Shown here one piece after another: positions 1-8,807 of a DNA stretch of 64,000 bases (positions are counted from its first letter, which is position 1; each line of letters opens with the position of its first letter). The position numbers were made by a program, and so were the translations under genes. The stretch is from Hyphomicrobiales bacterium (GTDB lineage: Bacteria > Pseudomonadota > Alphaproteobacteria > Rhizobiales > Rhizobiaceae). Below the pieces are notes generated by a model. It was not told the origin of the DNA. It saw only the letters and a list, made by a program, of their open reading frames with translations, and ran no database searches. The stretch is from the NCBI GenBank assembly GCA_900473795.1, contig UCMT01000044.1:62001-126000 (forward strand). The letters are read 5' to 3'.

Positions 1-131
1 GAGATGCAGAGGTCGCCCCTTGCTTTACCGGGTCAGCCACAACTTGCTGTCCTGATGGCCGTTCGAGACTATTGCATTGTGCCAGCCAAGTCTCGGACTG
101 TAGGTCAGCCCGGGCTGAAGTAGAGCAACGT

Positions 132-395
132 CTAGCTCTCTTGCTCCGTGATGATGGTTCGGCGGTGCTTCCATTGCGGACGAACGTGTTGAAGCATGGC
201 GTGTGCGAGCTGCACATCCGATAGGCCAAGGGTCCGGGCGACCACAGCATCCAGAGCATCGAGCGCGCCCGTGAGCTCGAGCTTGGCGGCTCCCTTTTGC
301 AGCCGACGTACGATTGTCGCCGCCGCAGCGGGATCTTCGGGGATGGCGAGCGAACCCATCCATTGGCGGTCGGGCAGATTTCCCCGAGCAAGCAA
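132..395 (-). CDS. hypothetical protein, possibly a C-terminal fragment
   Basis: An 87-aa reading frame from a TTG start. The same frame stays open upstream to about position 540 without a good ATG or GTG, so this could be the 3' end of a decayed gene. The translation is Ala/Leu rich and looks helical, with a hydrophilic tail, and matches no family I recognise. There is no clear ribosome binding site. It may be non-coding. Confidence 0.25.
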   Translation of the reverse strand: MLARGNLPDRQWMGSLAIPEDPAAAATIVRRLQKGAAKLELTGALDALDAVVARTLGLSDVQLAHAMLQHVRPQWKHRRTIITEQES

Positions 396-703
396 CGAGC
401 GAGCTTCGGAGGCGATCCACTCGAGGAGATCGCTGTTATTGATGGTAATGATGCACGGTTTTCCAGTTTCCGTAGGAGCGGGTTCCTCCGCTCCTTCGTC
501 GCCGGTTGTGAGGAAGCGGATAGCCGCAGCCTACGGGGAAGATATCTACATCTTAAACTCCACCGTGAATGACATCGTCGCGGTCGGCCGTTTAGAATCC
601 TTCCACCGATGTTATCCGATCCGGAGAGTAGAGATCTGGAACCCAGATGGCTCGCAAAACTCGCTTGCTCGGCGATACAGACGTCAGAAATTGGCCAGTG
701 TTT
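396..703. other. intergenic region, nothing recognised
   Basis: About 300 bp between the weak reading frame at 132-395 and the end of the ROK gene. Overlapping frames on both strands look like composition artefacts of GC-rich DNA. I see no promoter, repeat or RNA here. Confidence 0.4.
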
Positions 704-1870
704 TCAACTCAGCGCCACCCCGTCTGCACTTTCGAAATCGAAGAATTTCTGGATCGCAAGGGCGGAAGCGCCACGCGACCAGATGTTGTTCTCCCAGTCG
801 ATCTCGATCGGCGGCGGCACTTCAAAGCTGTATTGCTCGACTGCTTCGATCATCGGATCAATCAGAGCATTGCCAAATCGAATGGCTTCCCCGCCAACAA
901 TGACCACTTCCGGGTCGACCAGGTCGATCATGCCGACGAGGCGGATGCCGATGTCGCGACCGATCGACCCCAGAAGTTCGACTGCCAGCGGGTCCTCGGA
1001 TTCGGCAGCTGCCTGCAATTTGACCGGTTTGCGCCCCGCATTCTTGGCACACAGTTCCAACCACTGCCTTTCGATGGCGGGCTCCGCAAACCGATGGCCC
1101 CAATTCGAAAAAGCGTCCGGTTTCACCCCGTCACCATCGACGGCAAAACCGATCTCACCGGCCGCAAAACGCGCGCCGCGATGGATTTGTCCATGGAAGA
1201 TCAGCGCCGACCCGACACCCGTGCCGATAATCAGCACAAGCGCCGAAGAACGCCTGCGTGCCGCGCCGAACAGTTGCTGGGCGATGGCGAACGCATTGAC
1301 ATCGTTGTCCACCCAAACAGGAACATGAACCTGCTCGGCAAGAAGGGAGGCAATCGGCACGTTGTGCCAGCCGAACCGGTGGGAGACCCGACAGACACCA
1401 TGCTCGACGTCTATCAATCCGGGCATTGCAAGCCCCACGCCGATCAGCTTTTCACTGCGCAGATCGCTGTCTGGGATCAGTTGTTGGACCGCCTGCTTGG
1501 ATGCTTCCGCCACGGTTTCAGGCTCCACGTTTGACAGTGCGATCACCGTGGTGGCCAGCGGTTCTGTGGAAAGATCCGTAAGCACCGCTTCAAGGCGATC
1601 AGACATCAGCTTGAGGCCGATCGAATATCGCGCGGCGTAGTCAAGCTCGACCAGCACCGGCTTTCGCCCCCCTGTGCTCTGGGTGCTCTCGCCCTCCTTC
1701 AGAAACCCTTCCTCGATCAACTCGGAGACCAGTCCCGTTATCGCGGCATTGCTAAGGCCGGTTTTTGCGGCCAGCTCCCCGCGGCTCAAGCCCCCTTCCC
1801 GGCGCAGGAGATTGAGGGCCAGCCTCCGGTTGAGTGCCTTTGCGGTGCCTTGATCGACTTTGAGTGCCAT
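704..1870 (-). CDS. ROK-family transcriptional repressor
   Basis: A 388-aa protein. A winged helix-turn-helix lies at about residues 14-70 (SRGELAAKTGLSNAAITGLV), followed by a ROK sugar-kinase-like domain with the phosphate-binding stretch LVLIIGTGVGSALIF and the VWVDNDVNAFA motif. Members of this family bind a sugar or sugar phosphate and release DNA. The usual ROK zinc motif (GEIGH followed by CxCGxxGC) is missing: the sequence reads GEIGF with no cysteine cluster, so it is probably a sensor and not an active kinase. It is transcribed divergently from a GH30 glycosidase and a carbohydrate ABC importer, which it most likely represses. The ATG start sits next to the putative operator. Confidence 0.9.
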   Translation of the reverse strand: MALKVDQGTAKALNRRLALNLLRREGGLSRGELAAKTGLSNAAITGLVSELIEEGFLKEGESTQSTGGRKPVLVELDYAARYSIGLKLMSDRLEAVLTDLSTEPLATTVIALSNVEPETVAEASKQAVQQLIPDSDLRSEKLIGVGLAMPGLIDVEHGVCRVSHRFGWHNVPIASLLAEQVHVPVWVDNDVNAFAIAQQLFGAARRRSSALVLIIGTGVGSALIFHGQIHRGARFAAGEIGFAVDGDGVKPDAFSNWGHRFAEPAIERQWLELCAKNAGRKPVKLQAAAESEDPLAVELLGSIGRDIGIRLVGMIDLVDPEVVIVGGEAIRFGNALIDPMIEAVEQYSFEVPPPIEIDWENNIWSRGASALAIQKFFDFESADGVALS

Positions 1871-1882
1871 GCGCCCATCTTA

Positions 1883-1897
1883 TTTCATTAAGTGAAA
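1883..1897. promoter_or_regulatory. candidate ROK operator overlapping the GH30/ABC promoter
   Basis: TTTCA-TTAAG-TGAAA is an inverted repeat with 5-bp arms and a 5-bp centre, in AT-rich sequence 13 bp outside the ROK start codon. A TATAAT hexamer follows at 1908-1913, so the repeat covers the -35 side of a plus-strand promoter. Binding there could repress both the catabolic operon and the ROK gene itself. Operator identity is inferred from position and symmetry. Confidence 0.5.
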
Positions 1898-1919
1898 AAA
1901 GTATTGCTATAATCCCCAC

Positions 1920-2121
1920 GCTGAATTATAAGGCTTGCGAGGATCAATCACCTGTTGCTGTAGCACAGCCGATTGGCGTCTGGGAGGAGTCCAGACAGTC
2001 TTCCAGCAAATCGCGGGCCTACCCGCAAACACGAACATATTCAGGCACGGATGCGCCGGATGTGGTGTGCGATCCCTTTCGCACGCCATGGATTTCTGCG
2101 CGCCCAAGATGGAACGAGACA
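1920..2121 (+). other. leader of the GH30 operon with two small hairpins
   Basis: About 200 bp between the putative TATAAT box and the chosen GH30 start. It holds hairpin GTCTGG/CCAGAC (1978-1983 with 1991-1996, loop GAGGAGT) and hairpin GCGGG/CCCGC (2013-2017 with 2022-2026). The glycosidase frame is open through the leader, but its translation there does not look like GH30 sequence. A long 5' untranslated leader is the simplest reading. Confidence 0.35.
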
Positions 2122-3417
2122 ATGACGATTTCTTGGATTTCAACATCTCCGGCAGAGCAATGGGTCGCCAAGTCAATCGACCAGCCACTCAGTGCCATGC
2201 GCGGTCCGGCGTTGACCACTGGCACAACCATCCTTGAGAATTTCAAAGGCTTTGGAGGTTGCTTCAACGAGCTGGGCTGGAAGGCACTCCAGCTTGTCGA
2301 CGACAACGCGCGCCAAACCATCCTCGCGGACCTTTTCTCCAAGGACGCCTGTGCATTCAACTACTGCCGCTTGCCGATCGGCGCGAACGATTATTCGGAA
2401 ATCTGGTACAGCCACAACGAAACGGCTGGCGACTTCGCCATGGCTGATTTCTCCATCGAACGCGACCATCGATATCTGATCCCGTTTATCGAAGCCGCCA
2501 GGGAAATGCGCGGCGAAGAGTTGACCCTCTTTGCCTCGCCCTGGAGCCCGCCGACCTGGATGAAATTCCCGCAGGCTTACAATTACGGCACACTTGTCTG
2601 GCAGCCGGAATACCGTAAGGCCTATGCCGACTATTTCGTCCGTTTTGTGCAGGCTTACAGCGCCGTTGGCATTCCGATCGACGCCATACATGTCCAGAAT
2701 GAACCGAATTCCGACCAGAAGTTCCCGTCCTGTATCTGGACCGGAGCCAAGATGCGCGACTTCATCCGCGATGATCTCGGACCGGCATTCTCGGCCGCCG
2801 GCCTGAAGACGGAAATCTGGGCGGGTACGATCGAACGAGGCGACTTCAACGCCTGGGCCGGCACGATCTTTTCCGATGCCGAGGCGGCGGCCTACATCAC
2901 CGGGGCCGGATTTCAATGGGCCGGAAAACATGCCGTCCAGCGGACCCGCCAGGCATTTCCAAATCTGCCCATCATCCAAACGGAGAACGAGTGCGGCGAT
3001 GGGACCAACACGTGGGACCATGCTCACCACGTCTTCGACCTGATCCAGCACTATGTTTCAAACGGTACTGAAGCCTATGTCTACTGGAACATGGTTCTCG
3101 AGCCGCAGGGCGAGAGTACCTGGGGCTGGCAGCAGAACGCGATGATCACCATCGATCCTGAAAACCTGGCCGTGATCTACAATCCCGAATTCTACGTGAT
3201 GAAGCACTTCAGCGCCTTCGTCCGGCCGGGCGCCAAGGTGCTTGCCACCGTGGGGCCGATGGCGGCAAACGCGCTTGCCTTCCGCAATCTTGACGGCACG
3301 ACCATCTTCGTCATCCAGAATCCAAGCGATGCGCCGCGCAACGTCCCCCTGTCTTTTGGAGAGGAGGCGGCAACGTTCCCCCTGCCCGCGCGCTCGATCA
3401 ACACAATCCGTTTTTGA
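2122..3417 (+). CDS. GH30-family glycoside hydrolase (glucosylceramidase-like)
   Basis: A 431-aa TIM-barrel glycosidase. The region around residue 10 to the C-terminus resembles GH30: GFGGCFNELGW near the start, then SPWSPPTWMK, the acid/base motif QNEP (Glu194) and the nucleophile motif QTENE (Glu288), ending in a small beta domain. There is no signal peptide, so it probably acts in the cytoplasm on an imported beta-linked oligosaccharide. Frame is open further upstream, but the ATG at 2122 follows GGAACGAGA and marks where GH30 similarity begins. It is the first gene of an operon with a carbohydrate ABC importer. Substrate is not determined; beta-1,6-glucan or gluco-oligosaccharide is a guess. 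Confidence 0.88.
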   Translation: MTISWISTSPAEQWVAKSIDQPLSAMRGPALTTGTTILENFKGFGGCFNELGWKALQLVDDNARQTILADLFSKDACAFNYCRLPIGANDYSEIWYSHNETAGDFAMADFSIERDHRYLIPFIEAAREMRGEELTLFASPWSPPTWMKFPQAYNYGTLVWQPEYRKAYADYFVRFVQAYSAVGIPIDAIHVQNEPNSDQKFPSCIWTGAKMRDFIRDDLGPAFSAAGLKTEIWAGTIERGDFNAWAGTIFSDAEAAAYITGAGFQWAGKHAVQRTRQAFPNLPIIQTENECGDGTNTWDHAHHVFDLIQHYVSNGTEAYVYWNMVLEPQGESTWGWQQNAMITIDPENLAVIYNPEFYVMKHFSAFVRPGAKVLATVGPMAANALAFRNLDGTTIFVIQNPSDAPRNVPLSFGEEAATFPLPARSINTIRF

Positions 3418-3464
3418 CTGTTCTGGTGGACGATCCCCGTCTGCCTTGCTTGAGGAGGAAGTAC

Positions 3465-4727
3465 ATGAACCTTTCAATACGCATGCTCAGGAATACCGCG
3501 CTTTTTCTGTCGCTTTCTGCGTCCACCGTGCTGGCGCAGACGACCGTCAACATTCTGCGCCCGGAAGTACCGGCCAACGAAAAGGCCTACTACGACCGGG
3601 TTGTCAGTGAATTTGAGAAGACGCATATCGGCGTCGACATCGCGTTCGAATACCTCGCAAACGAAGCCTACAAGCAAAAGCTGAGCACGCTTCTGCAATC
3701 CGACGCAAAGCCCGACTTGATCTACAGCTGGGCCGGCGGCGTGCTGGCCCAACAGGCGGAAGCCGGGGTCTTGCAGGATATCACTGCGGTGATGTCGCCG
3801 GAATGGGCGGATAGTCTGTCGGCAGCAAGCCTTGCGGCGTTCACCGTCGATGGCAAGGTCTATGGCATACCCACCAACGCCAATGAGGTTGTGTTCTGGA
3901 CCAATACGGACCTCGCCAACAAGGCTGGCATCGATCTGGGCGCCATCAAGACCTGGGACGACTTCCTCGCCGGGGTCAAGAAGGCGAAGGAAGCCGGTAT
4001 TACGCCGATCCTCGCCGGAGGTAAGGACAAGTGGCCGCTTCATTTCTACTACGGCTATCTGATGGTGCGCGAGGCGGGCAAGGACGGATTGACTGCGGCC
4101 ATCGCAGGAGAAGGCGATGGTTTTGCGTCAGCACCGTTCATTAAAGCGGGAGAGGACTTCAAGGCACTTCTCGATCTCGAACCCTTCCAGCCGGGTTTCA
4201 TGGACACGACCTTCGAGCAGGCGACCGGCATGTTCGGCGACGGCAAGGGTATCTTCCACCTGATGGGTGACTGGGATTACGGCACAGCCAAGCAGAATTC
4301 CGCCACAGGCAAGGGTATCCCTGACGAAAAGATGGTGACTGTCCGGTTCCCGGTGGTTGCCGGCGGTGCCGGGCAGGCAACCGATACCTTCGGCGGCATC
4401 AATGGATTTGCCGTCGTCGCCGGTGCGAAACCCGAAGCGGTCGAATTCCTGAAATATCTCTCCAGCAAGGAAAACCAGGCAGAAGCCGGTGCTGAAGGCC
4501 TCTTCATTCCCGTAACCAAGGGTGCGGACGACCGGATGAGCAATCCCTTCTTCAAGCAGATGTCGGCCGCTTTGGTCGCGTCCAGCTTCCACCAGATCTT
4601 CCTCGATCAGGCGTTGGGGTCGGACGTCGGGGCAACCATCAACGATGCCGCAGCAGATATTGCCCAGGGGGCGGCAACCCCGGAAGAGGCTGCGAAAACC
4701 GTTCAGGACGCATGGTCCGTTCGTTGA
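3465..4727 (+). CDS. carbohydrate ABC transporter substrate-binding protein
   Basis: A 420-aa family 1 extracellular solute-binding protein. An N-terminal signal peptide (LFLSLSASTVLAQ, cleavage near residue 25) is followed by a bilobed periplasmic domain with the typical YSWAGG, YGIPTNANEVVFWTN and LMGDWDYG stretches. It would capture a sugar in the periplasm and deliver it to the two permeases encoded next. The start at 3465 has a strong GAGGAGG site at 3452-3458; an upstream in-frame extension would hide the signal peptide. It lies 47 bp after the GH30 stop codon. Confidence 0.93.
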   Translation: MNLSIRMLRNTALFLSLSASTVLAQTTVNILRPEVPANEKAYYDRVVSEFEKTHIGVDIAFEYLANEAYKQKLSTLLQSDAKPDLIYSWAGGVLAQQAEAGVLQDITAVMSPEWADSLSAASLAAFTVDGKVYGIPTNANEVVFWTNTDLANKAGIDLGAIKTWDDFLAGVKKAKEAGITPILAGGKDKWPLHFYYGYLMVREAGKDGLTAAIAGEGDGFASAPFIKAGEDFKALLDLEPFQPGFMDTTFEQATGMFGDGKGIFHLMGDWDYGTAKQNSATGKGIPDEKMVTVRFPVVAGGAGQATDTFGGINGFAVVAGAKPEAVEFLKYLSSKENQAEAGAEGLFIPVTKGADDRMSNPFFKQMSAALVASSFHQIFLDQALGSDVGATINDAAADIAQGAATPEEAAKTVQDAWSVR

Positions 4728-4783
4728 AATTCGCATCTCGCCGGCAGGCTTGACCTGCCGGTCCCATCCAGTGGAGCGAAGCC

Positions 4784-5704
4784 ATGACCAACGCAGCAAA
4801 CATACGAACCCGGAAGTCCCATTCGATAATCGCCGATCTCATGTCCAGCAAAGGCCAGGCAGTCCTTCTCATGCTGCCGCCAGCCTTGCTGTTGTTCACC
4901 CTCTTCGTCGCCTTGCCGCTGTTCGATGCGGCATATTACAGCCTGTTCAAATGGAACGGCTACGGCACGCCGACCGATTTCGTCGGCCTCGACAATTTCC
5001 GTCAGGTTCTCAATCACGGCATCTTCTGGCAGTCCGTTCGCAACACCCTGATCGTGCTCGCCGTTTCGCTGTTCATCCAGCTGCCGCTCGCACTCGGCCT
5101 TGCGCTGATGATCTACGAGAAGACGCCCGCGAACACCTTGTTCCGGCTGGTCTTCTTCCTGCCCTACATCCTGGCGGAAATCGCCTCCGGATTGATCTGG
5201 AGCTTCGTTTTCGACGGCAATTCCGGCGTCGCAAGTGCCGTTTTCAAGTCACTCGGGATGGACCCCGTCTTCATTCTCGCCGATCGCAATTGGGCCTTTC
5301 TCGCCATCACGCTCGTGGTGGTTTGGAAATATTTCGGCTTTCACATGATGATTTTCGTGGCCGCCTTGCAAAGCGTTCCGAAGGAACTTCTGGAGGCAGC
5401 AAGGCTCGAAGGCGCAAAGCGCTGGGAGGTCGTCCGCTTTGTCCAGGTGCCGTTGATCGGGGCGGCAATCGGCGTCTCCGCCTTTTTCGCCGTCGTCGGG
5501 TCTCTGCAGCTCTTCGATGTGGTCATTCCGCTCACCAATGGCGGGCCGTCCAATTCGACCCACACCATCGTCACCTATCTCTATAGTTTCGGCCTCACCC
5601 GCAACCGGATCGGCTTCGGCAGCGCTGTCGGCGTCCTGCTCTTCATTGCCGCCGTCGGGGTCTCGATCTTTTACCAAAGTCAAACCAACAAGAGGAGCAA
5701 GTGA
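4784..5704 (+). CDS. sugar ABC transporter permease (MalF type)
   Basis: A 306-aa inner-membrane protein with about six hydrophobic segments. The cytoplasmic EAA loop (EAARLEGAKRWEVVRFVQVP) starts at about Glu204 and contacts the ATPase. It pairs with the next permease as a heterodimer of the carbohydrate importer. The stop codon overlaps the next start (TGATG), which suggests translational coupling. A GGAGCG site precedes the ATG. Confidence 0.93.
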   Translation: MTNAANIRTRKSHSIIADLMSSKGQAVLLMLPPALLLFTLFVALPLFDAAYYSLFKWNGYGTPTDFVGLDNFRQVLNHGIFWQSVRNTLIVLAVSLFIQLPLALGLALMIYEKTPANTLFRLVFFLPYILAEIASGLIWSFVFDGNSGVASAVFKSLGMDPVFILADRNWAFLAITLVVVWKYFGFHMMIFVAALQSVPKELLEAARLEGAKRWEVVRFVQVPLIGAAIGVSAFFAVVGSLQLFDVVIPLTNGGPSNSTHTIVTYLYSFGLTRNRIGFGSAVGVLLFIAAVGVSIFYQSQTNKRSK

Positions 5705-6534
5705 TGACCTACGCTCGCTTGGTTCCGCAGCTCGCGCGTCTGGCGATCCTGCTGATTGTCGTAACGTTCGTGCTCGGCCCCTTGACGGTCGCCGTGTTCG
5801 GCGGTTTCAAAACGAATGGTGAACTGCTGGCCAGCCCCTTCGGCCTTCCTTCGCACTGGAACACCGAATTCTATTCGGCACTGCTCAACGATCCGGGCTT
5901 CTGGAAATATCTCGGCAATTCGCTGATTATCTCGCTGTCCACGGTTGTCCTGACGCTGATCGTTGCGGCCGCCGCCGCATACGTCTTTGCGCAGATCCGC
6001 TTCTTCGGCTCCAGGATGATGATGTCCTACCTTTTGGCGGGTCTCGTCTTTCCGTTCGCAACCGCAATCCTCCCGCTCTTCATCAAGGTGCGCGACTTCG
6101 GCCTTCTCGACAGTTACTGGGCCGTGATCCTGCCGCAGACGGCGTTTGGCCTGTCGCTCTCCATCCTGCTCTTCAAGACATTCTTCGAGCAGTTGCCCAA
6201 GGAGCTCTTCGAAGCGGCCTATGTTGAAGGATGCGGCTATATCCGCTTCTTCTGGCGCTTCACCCTGCCCCTTTCGACACCGATCCTTGCCACCGTCGGC
6301 GTCTTTGCCTTCGTTCAGAGCTGGAACAACTTCCTGCTGCCGCTCGTGGTGATCAACTCGCGCGAGCTGTTCACCTGGCCGCTCGGCATGATGCAGTTCC
6401 GTGGAGAATTCCTCGTCGAATGGAACAGGGTTCTCGCGTTCATCACGCTCACCATCCTGCCGGCCGTCGTGTTTTTCATCGCCGCGCAGAAATACATCGT
6501 TGCCGGCCTGACGGGCGGCGCAGTCAAAGGCTGA
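5704..6534 (+). CDS. sugar ABC transporter permease (MalG type)
   Basis: A 276-aa inner-membrane permease with about six membrane segments and an EAA loop (LFEAAYVEGCGYIRFFWRFT). The ATG at 5704 overlaps the upstream TGA by one base; a GTG three bases earlier is a possible alternative. It forms the second half of the membrane channel of the importer encoded at 3465-7555. Confidence 0.93.
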   Translation: MTYARLVPQLARLAILLIVVTFVLGPLTVAVFGGFKTNGELLASPFGLPSHWNTEFYSALLNDPGFWKYLGNSLIISLSTVVLTLIVAAAAAYVFAQIRFFGSRMMMSYLLAGLVFPFATAILPLFIKVRDFGLLDSYWAVILPQTAFGLSLSILLFKTFFEQLPKELFEAAYVEGCGYIRFFWRFTLPLSTPILATVGVFAFVQSWNNFLLPLVVINSRELFTWPLGMMQFRGEFLVEWNRVLAFITLTILPAVVFFIAAQKYIVAGLTGGAVKG

Positions 6535-6559
6535 AACTTAATTTTGGGAGGACTAGAAC

Positions 6560-7555
6560 ATGGCAAATGTAGAACTTAGCAACATCAATAAGACCTTCGG
6601 AGCAGTCGAGACGATCCCCGATTTGACGCTTTCGGTTCCGGACGGCTCTTTCACGGTGCTTGTTGGCCCCTCCGGCTGCGGAAAGTCGACTTTGTTGCGC
6701 ATGGTGGCAGGTCTTGAGGAGCCAAGCCGTGGCAAGATTTCGATCGGTGGCAGGGATGTCACCCATGAGGAGCCATCCAAGCGCGGCATCTCGATGGTGT
6801 TCCAATCCTACGCGCTTTTCCCCCATATGACGGTCGAGCAAAATATCGACTTCGGTCTCCGGCTTTCGAAGACACCACCGGAGGAACGGCAGAAACGCGT
6901 GGATGCGGCGGCCGAGATCCTGCATCTCAAGCCACTTCTGAAGCGCAAGCCGGCGGCACTTTCCGGCGGTCAGAGGCAGCGCGTTGCGATCGGCCGTTCG
7001 ATCGTTCGCAACCCTGACGTTTTCCTGTTCGATGAGCCCCTGTCCAATCTTGACGCGGCTCTGCGCAACCAGATGCGAGTCGAACTCGCGGATCTTCATG
7101 AGCGGTTGAAATCGACGATGATTTACGTGACTCACGATCAGGTCGAGGCGATGACGCTTGCCGATCAGATCGTTGTGATGAATGCTGGAAGAATCGAGCA
7201 GGTCGGTGCACCGATGGAACTCTACAATCATCCACAGACACTCTTCGTCGCCGGGTTCATCGGCTCCCCCCGGATGAACCTGATTACCGGAGAGGCCGCC
7301 GCAAAAGAGGGCGCGAAGACGATTGGTGTCCGGCCCGAACATATCGAGCTGGGCGAGCGTGGTGCCTGGAAGGGCCGGCTGCGCTTTGCCGAACATCTCG
7401 GCAACGAAACCATCGCTTACATTGATTCTGAACTTGGGGAGTTGATCATTCGCATCAATGGCGACCACAAGATGAAACCAGGGGAAATGCTGCAGTTTCA
7501 ATTCCTGCAAGAGCATCTTCACCGCTTTGATGAAAATGGGCAACGGATTCCCTGA
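6560..7555 (+). CDS. sugar ABC transporter ATP-binding protein (MsmX/UgpC type)
   Basis: A 331-aa ATPase. Walker A GPSGCGKST is at 36-44, the signature LSGGQRQRVAIGRS is in mid-protein, and Walker B/D-loop FLFDEPLSNLDA is followed by the switch His (THDQVEAM). A C-terminal TOBE-like domain (GVRPEHIEL) is present and is rather short, making the protein 20-40 aa shorter than typical family members. It powers the importer of this operon and is the last gene before a hairpin at 7587-7620. Confidence 0.93.
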   Translation: MANVELSNINKTFGAVETIPDLTLSVPDGSFTVLVGPSGCGKSTLLRMVAGLEEPSRGKISIGGRDVTHEEPSKRGISMVFQSYALFPHMTVEQNIDFGLRLSKTPPEERQKRVDAAAEILHLKPLLKRKPAALSGGQRQRVAIGRSIVRNPDVFLFDEPLSNLDAALRNQMRVELADLHERLKSTMIYVTHDQVEAMTLADQIVVMNAGRIEQVGAPMELYNHPQTLFVAGFIGSPRMNLITGEAAAKEGAKTIGVRPEHIELGERGAWKGRLRFAEHLGNETIAYIDSELGELIIRINGDHKMKPGEMLQFQFLQEHLHRFDENGQRIP

Positions 7556-7586
7556 GGAATTCACGAACTTGAGCAGGGATCTCACC

Positions 7587-7620
7587 ACATTGGGCCTCGT
7601 TCGAAAGCGCTGCCCAATGT
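7587..7620. terminator. hairpin after the sugar ABC operon, possible terminator
   Basis: Perfect 9-bp arms ACATTGGGC (7587-7595) and GCCCAATGT (7612-7620) around a 16-nt loop, 31 bp past the ATPase stop codon. No T-run follows, so it may act as a Rho-dependent or bidirectional end, or belong to the IS-like remnant immediately downstream. Confidence 0.4.
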
Positions 7621-7624
7621 CGAT

Positions 7625-7785
7625 CTCTGATGCCCAGGCACTAAAATCGAATGGCCTATGGTGCTCGCATTGCGATCCGATTCTGCACCGTGGCGGAGTG
7701 AAGTCGCTAGAAAACTCTCTAGAGGCCAATCATACCCATGAATGCAGATCAAACTCAAGCATACACCGCTACCCTACCGGTCGCT
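7625..7785 (+). mobile_element. truncated left end of an IS110-family element
   Basis: This stretch resembles the region upstream of, and into, the first codons of the IS110 transposase at 12847. Shared runs include CTGCACCGTGGC, GTCGCTAGAAAACTCTCT, GAGGCCAATCAT and CAGATCAAACTCAAGC. The similarity fades at about 7785, just before the LysR stop codon, and no transposase body follows. It is therefore a solo 5' remnant of a related element in the same orientation as the complete copy 5 kb away. Confidence 0.75.
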
Positions 7786-7795
7786 CTTTCGTTGC

Positions 7796-8698
7796 TCAGT
7801 TTCCTTCGGCCCAAGTTCCAATCAGCATGGCCATGAAGCGCTCGGCCGCGGGCGAAAGCGTCCCACCGCGACGGCGCACAATACCGATCGTTCGCGAGAT
7901 GTGTGGATTGCGAATAGGTCTCGTAACGAGAAACGGGTGTTCCTCTTGTGGTGTAGCGAGTTTCGGCAGAACCGAAATTCCAAGCCCGGCTTCCACCAAA
8001 CCAAGCGATGTCGACAGATGTGTGACTTCATAGGACCAGCGCAGTTTCAGGTTCGACTTCGCCAGCGCGGCATCAAGAAGCGTACGGTTGCCGCTGGACC
8101 GGTGAACTGTGATCAGTTGATAGGGCGCCAGATCGTCCCATTCGAGTTCGCTCTTCGCTGCCAGCGGATGATCCTTGCGTGCCGCCAGCACGAATGGATC
8201 TTCGATGAGCCTGTCGAAGATGAGGTCGGGATCCGAAAAGCCCATGATATTGATGCCGAACTCGACTTCCCCGCGGGCGACTGCCTGCAGACCGTCGGTG
8301 GCCGGCAGATCGAGGATGCGAAACCGGATATTCGGATACTCGGCGCTGAACTGCTTGATGACCGTCGGCAGGAAATAGAAAGCAGCCGTCGGCAGGCATG
8401 CGATCGTCACAAGGCCGCTGCGCTGAGAGCCGACATCGCGTACCGCGAACAGGGACGTGTCAAACTCCTCGAGCATGCGCCTTACCAACGGGATCAACTC
8501 CGCGCCAAGGGCGGTTGTCGAGACATGACGCGTGGTGCGCTCGAGCAACGGGGCTCCGATTGCCAGCTCCAGCTTCTGAATTCGACGGCTGAGAGCCGGC
8601 TGTGACAGATTGAGCGCTTCGGCAGAGCGGTGGAAGTTTTCCAATTCGACGACCGATAGAAACGCGCGGAGATCCAATATCTCGCAATTAATGCTCAT
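7796..8698 (-). CDS. LysR-family transcriptional regulator
   Basis: A 300-aa regulator. An N-terminal winged helix-turn-helix (LRAFLSVVELENFHRSAEALNLSQPALSRRIQKLE) is followed by a LysR substrate-binding domain at about residues 90-295. It is divergent from the PrpF/GalD-like gene and a nitrate/taurine-type importer, which it likely controls in response to the imported substrate or an intermediate. Its stop codon lies about 10 bp from an IS110 remnant, so its last few residues may have been altered by the insertion. Confidence 0.9.
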   Translation of the reverse strand: MSINCEILDLRAFLSVVELENFHRSAEALNLSQPALSRRIQKLELAIGAPLLERTTRHVSTTALGAELIPLVRRMLEEFDTSLFAVRDVGSQRSGLVTIACLPTAAFYFLPTVIKQFSAEYPNIRFRILDLPATDGLQAVARGEVEFGINIMGFSDPDLIFDRLIEDPFVLAARKDHPLAAKSELEWDDLAPYQLITVHRSSGNRTLLDAALAKSNLKLRWSYEVTHLSTSLGLVEAGLGISVLPKLATPQEEHPFLVTRPIRNPHISRTIGIVRRRGGTLSPAAERFMAMLIGTWAEGN

Positions 8699-8731
8699 AA
8701 CGCATCATTCCCTCTGATATTCGCATTTCAC

Positions 8732-8778
8732 ATATCAATCGTTTTGTCGCTTACTGCAACAAAGAAGCTGATTGATAT
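8732..8778. promoter_or_regulatory. inverted repeat in the LysR / tautomerase divergent promoter
   Basis: ATATCAATC (8732-8740) and GATTGATAT (8770-8778) form a perfect 9-bp inverted repeat separated by 29 nt, in the only AT-rich part of the gap between the divergent LysR and PrpF/GalD-like genes. Position and symmetry fit a LysR recognition/activation site pair. Binding is inferred. Confidence 0.5.
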
Positions 8779-8807
8779 TTAAATCACATCAGTATGCGGA
8801 CACAACC

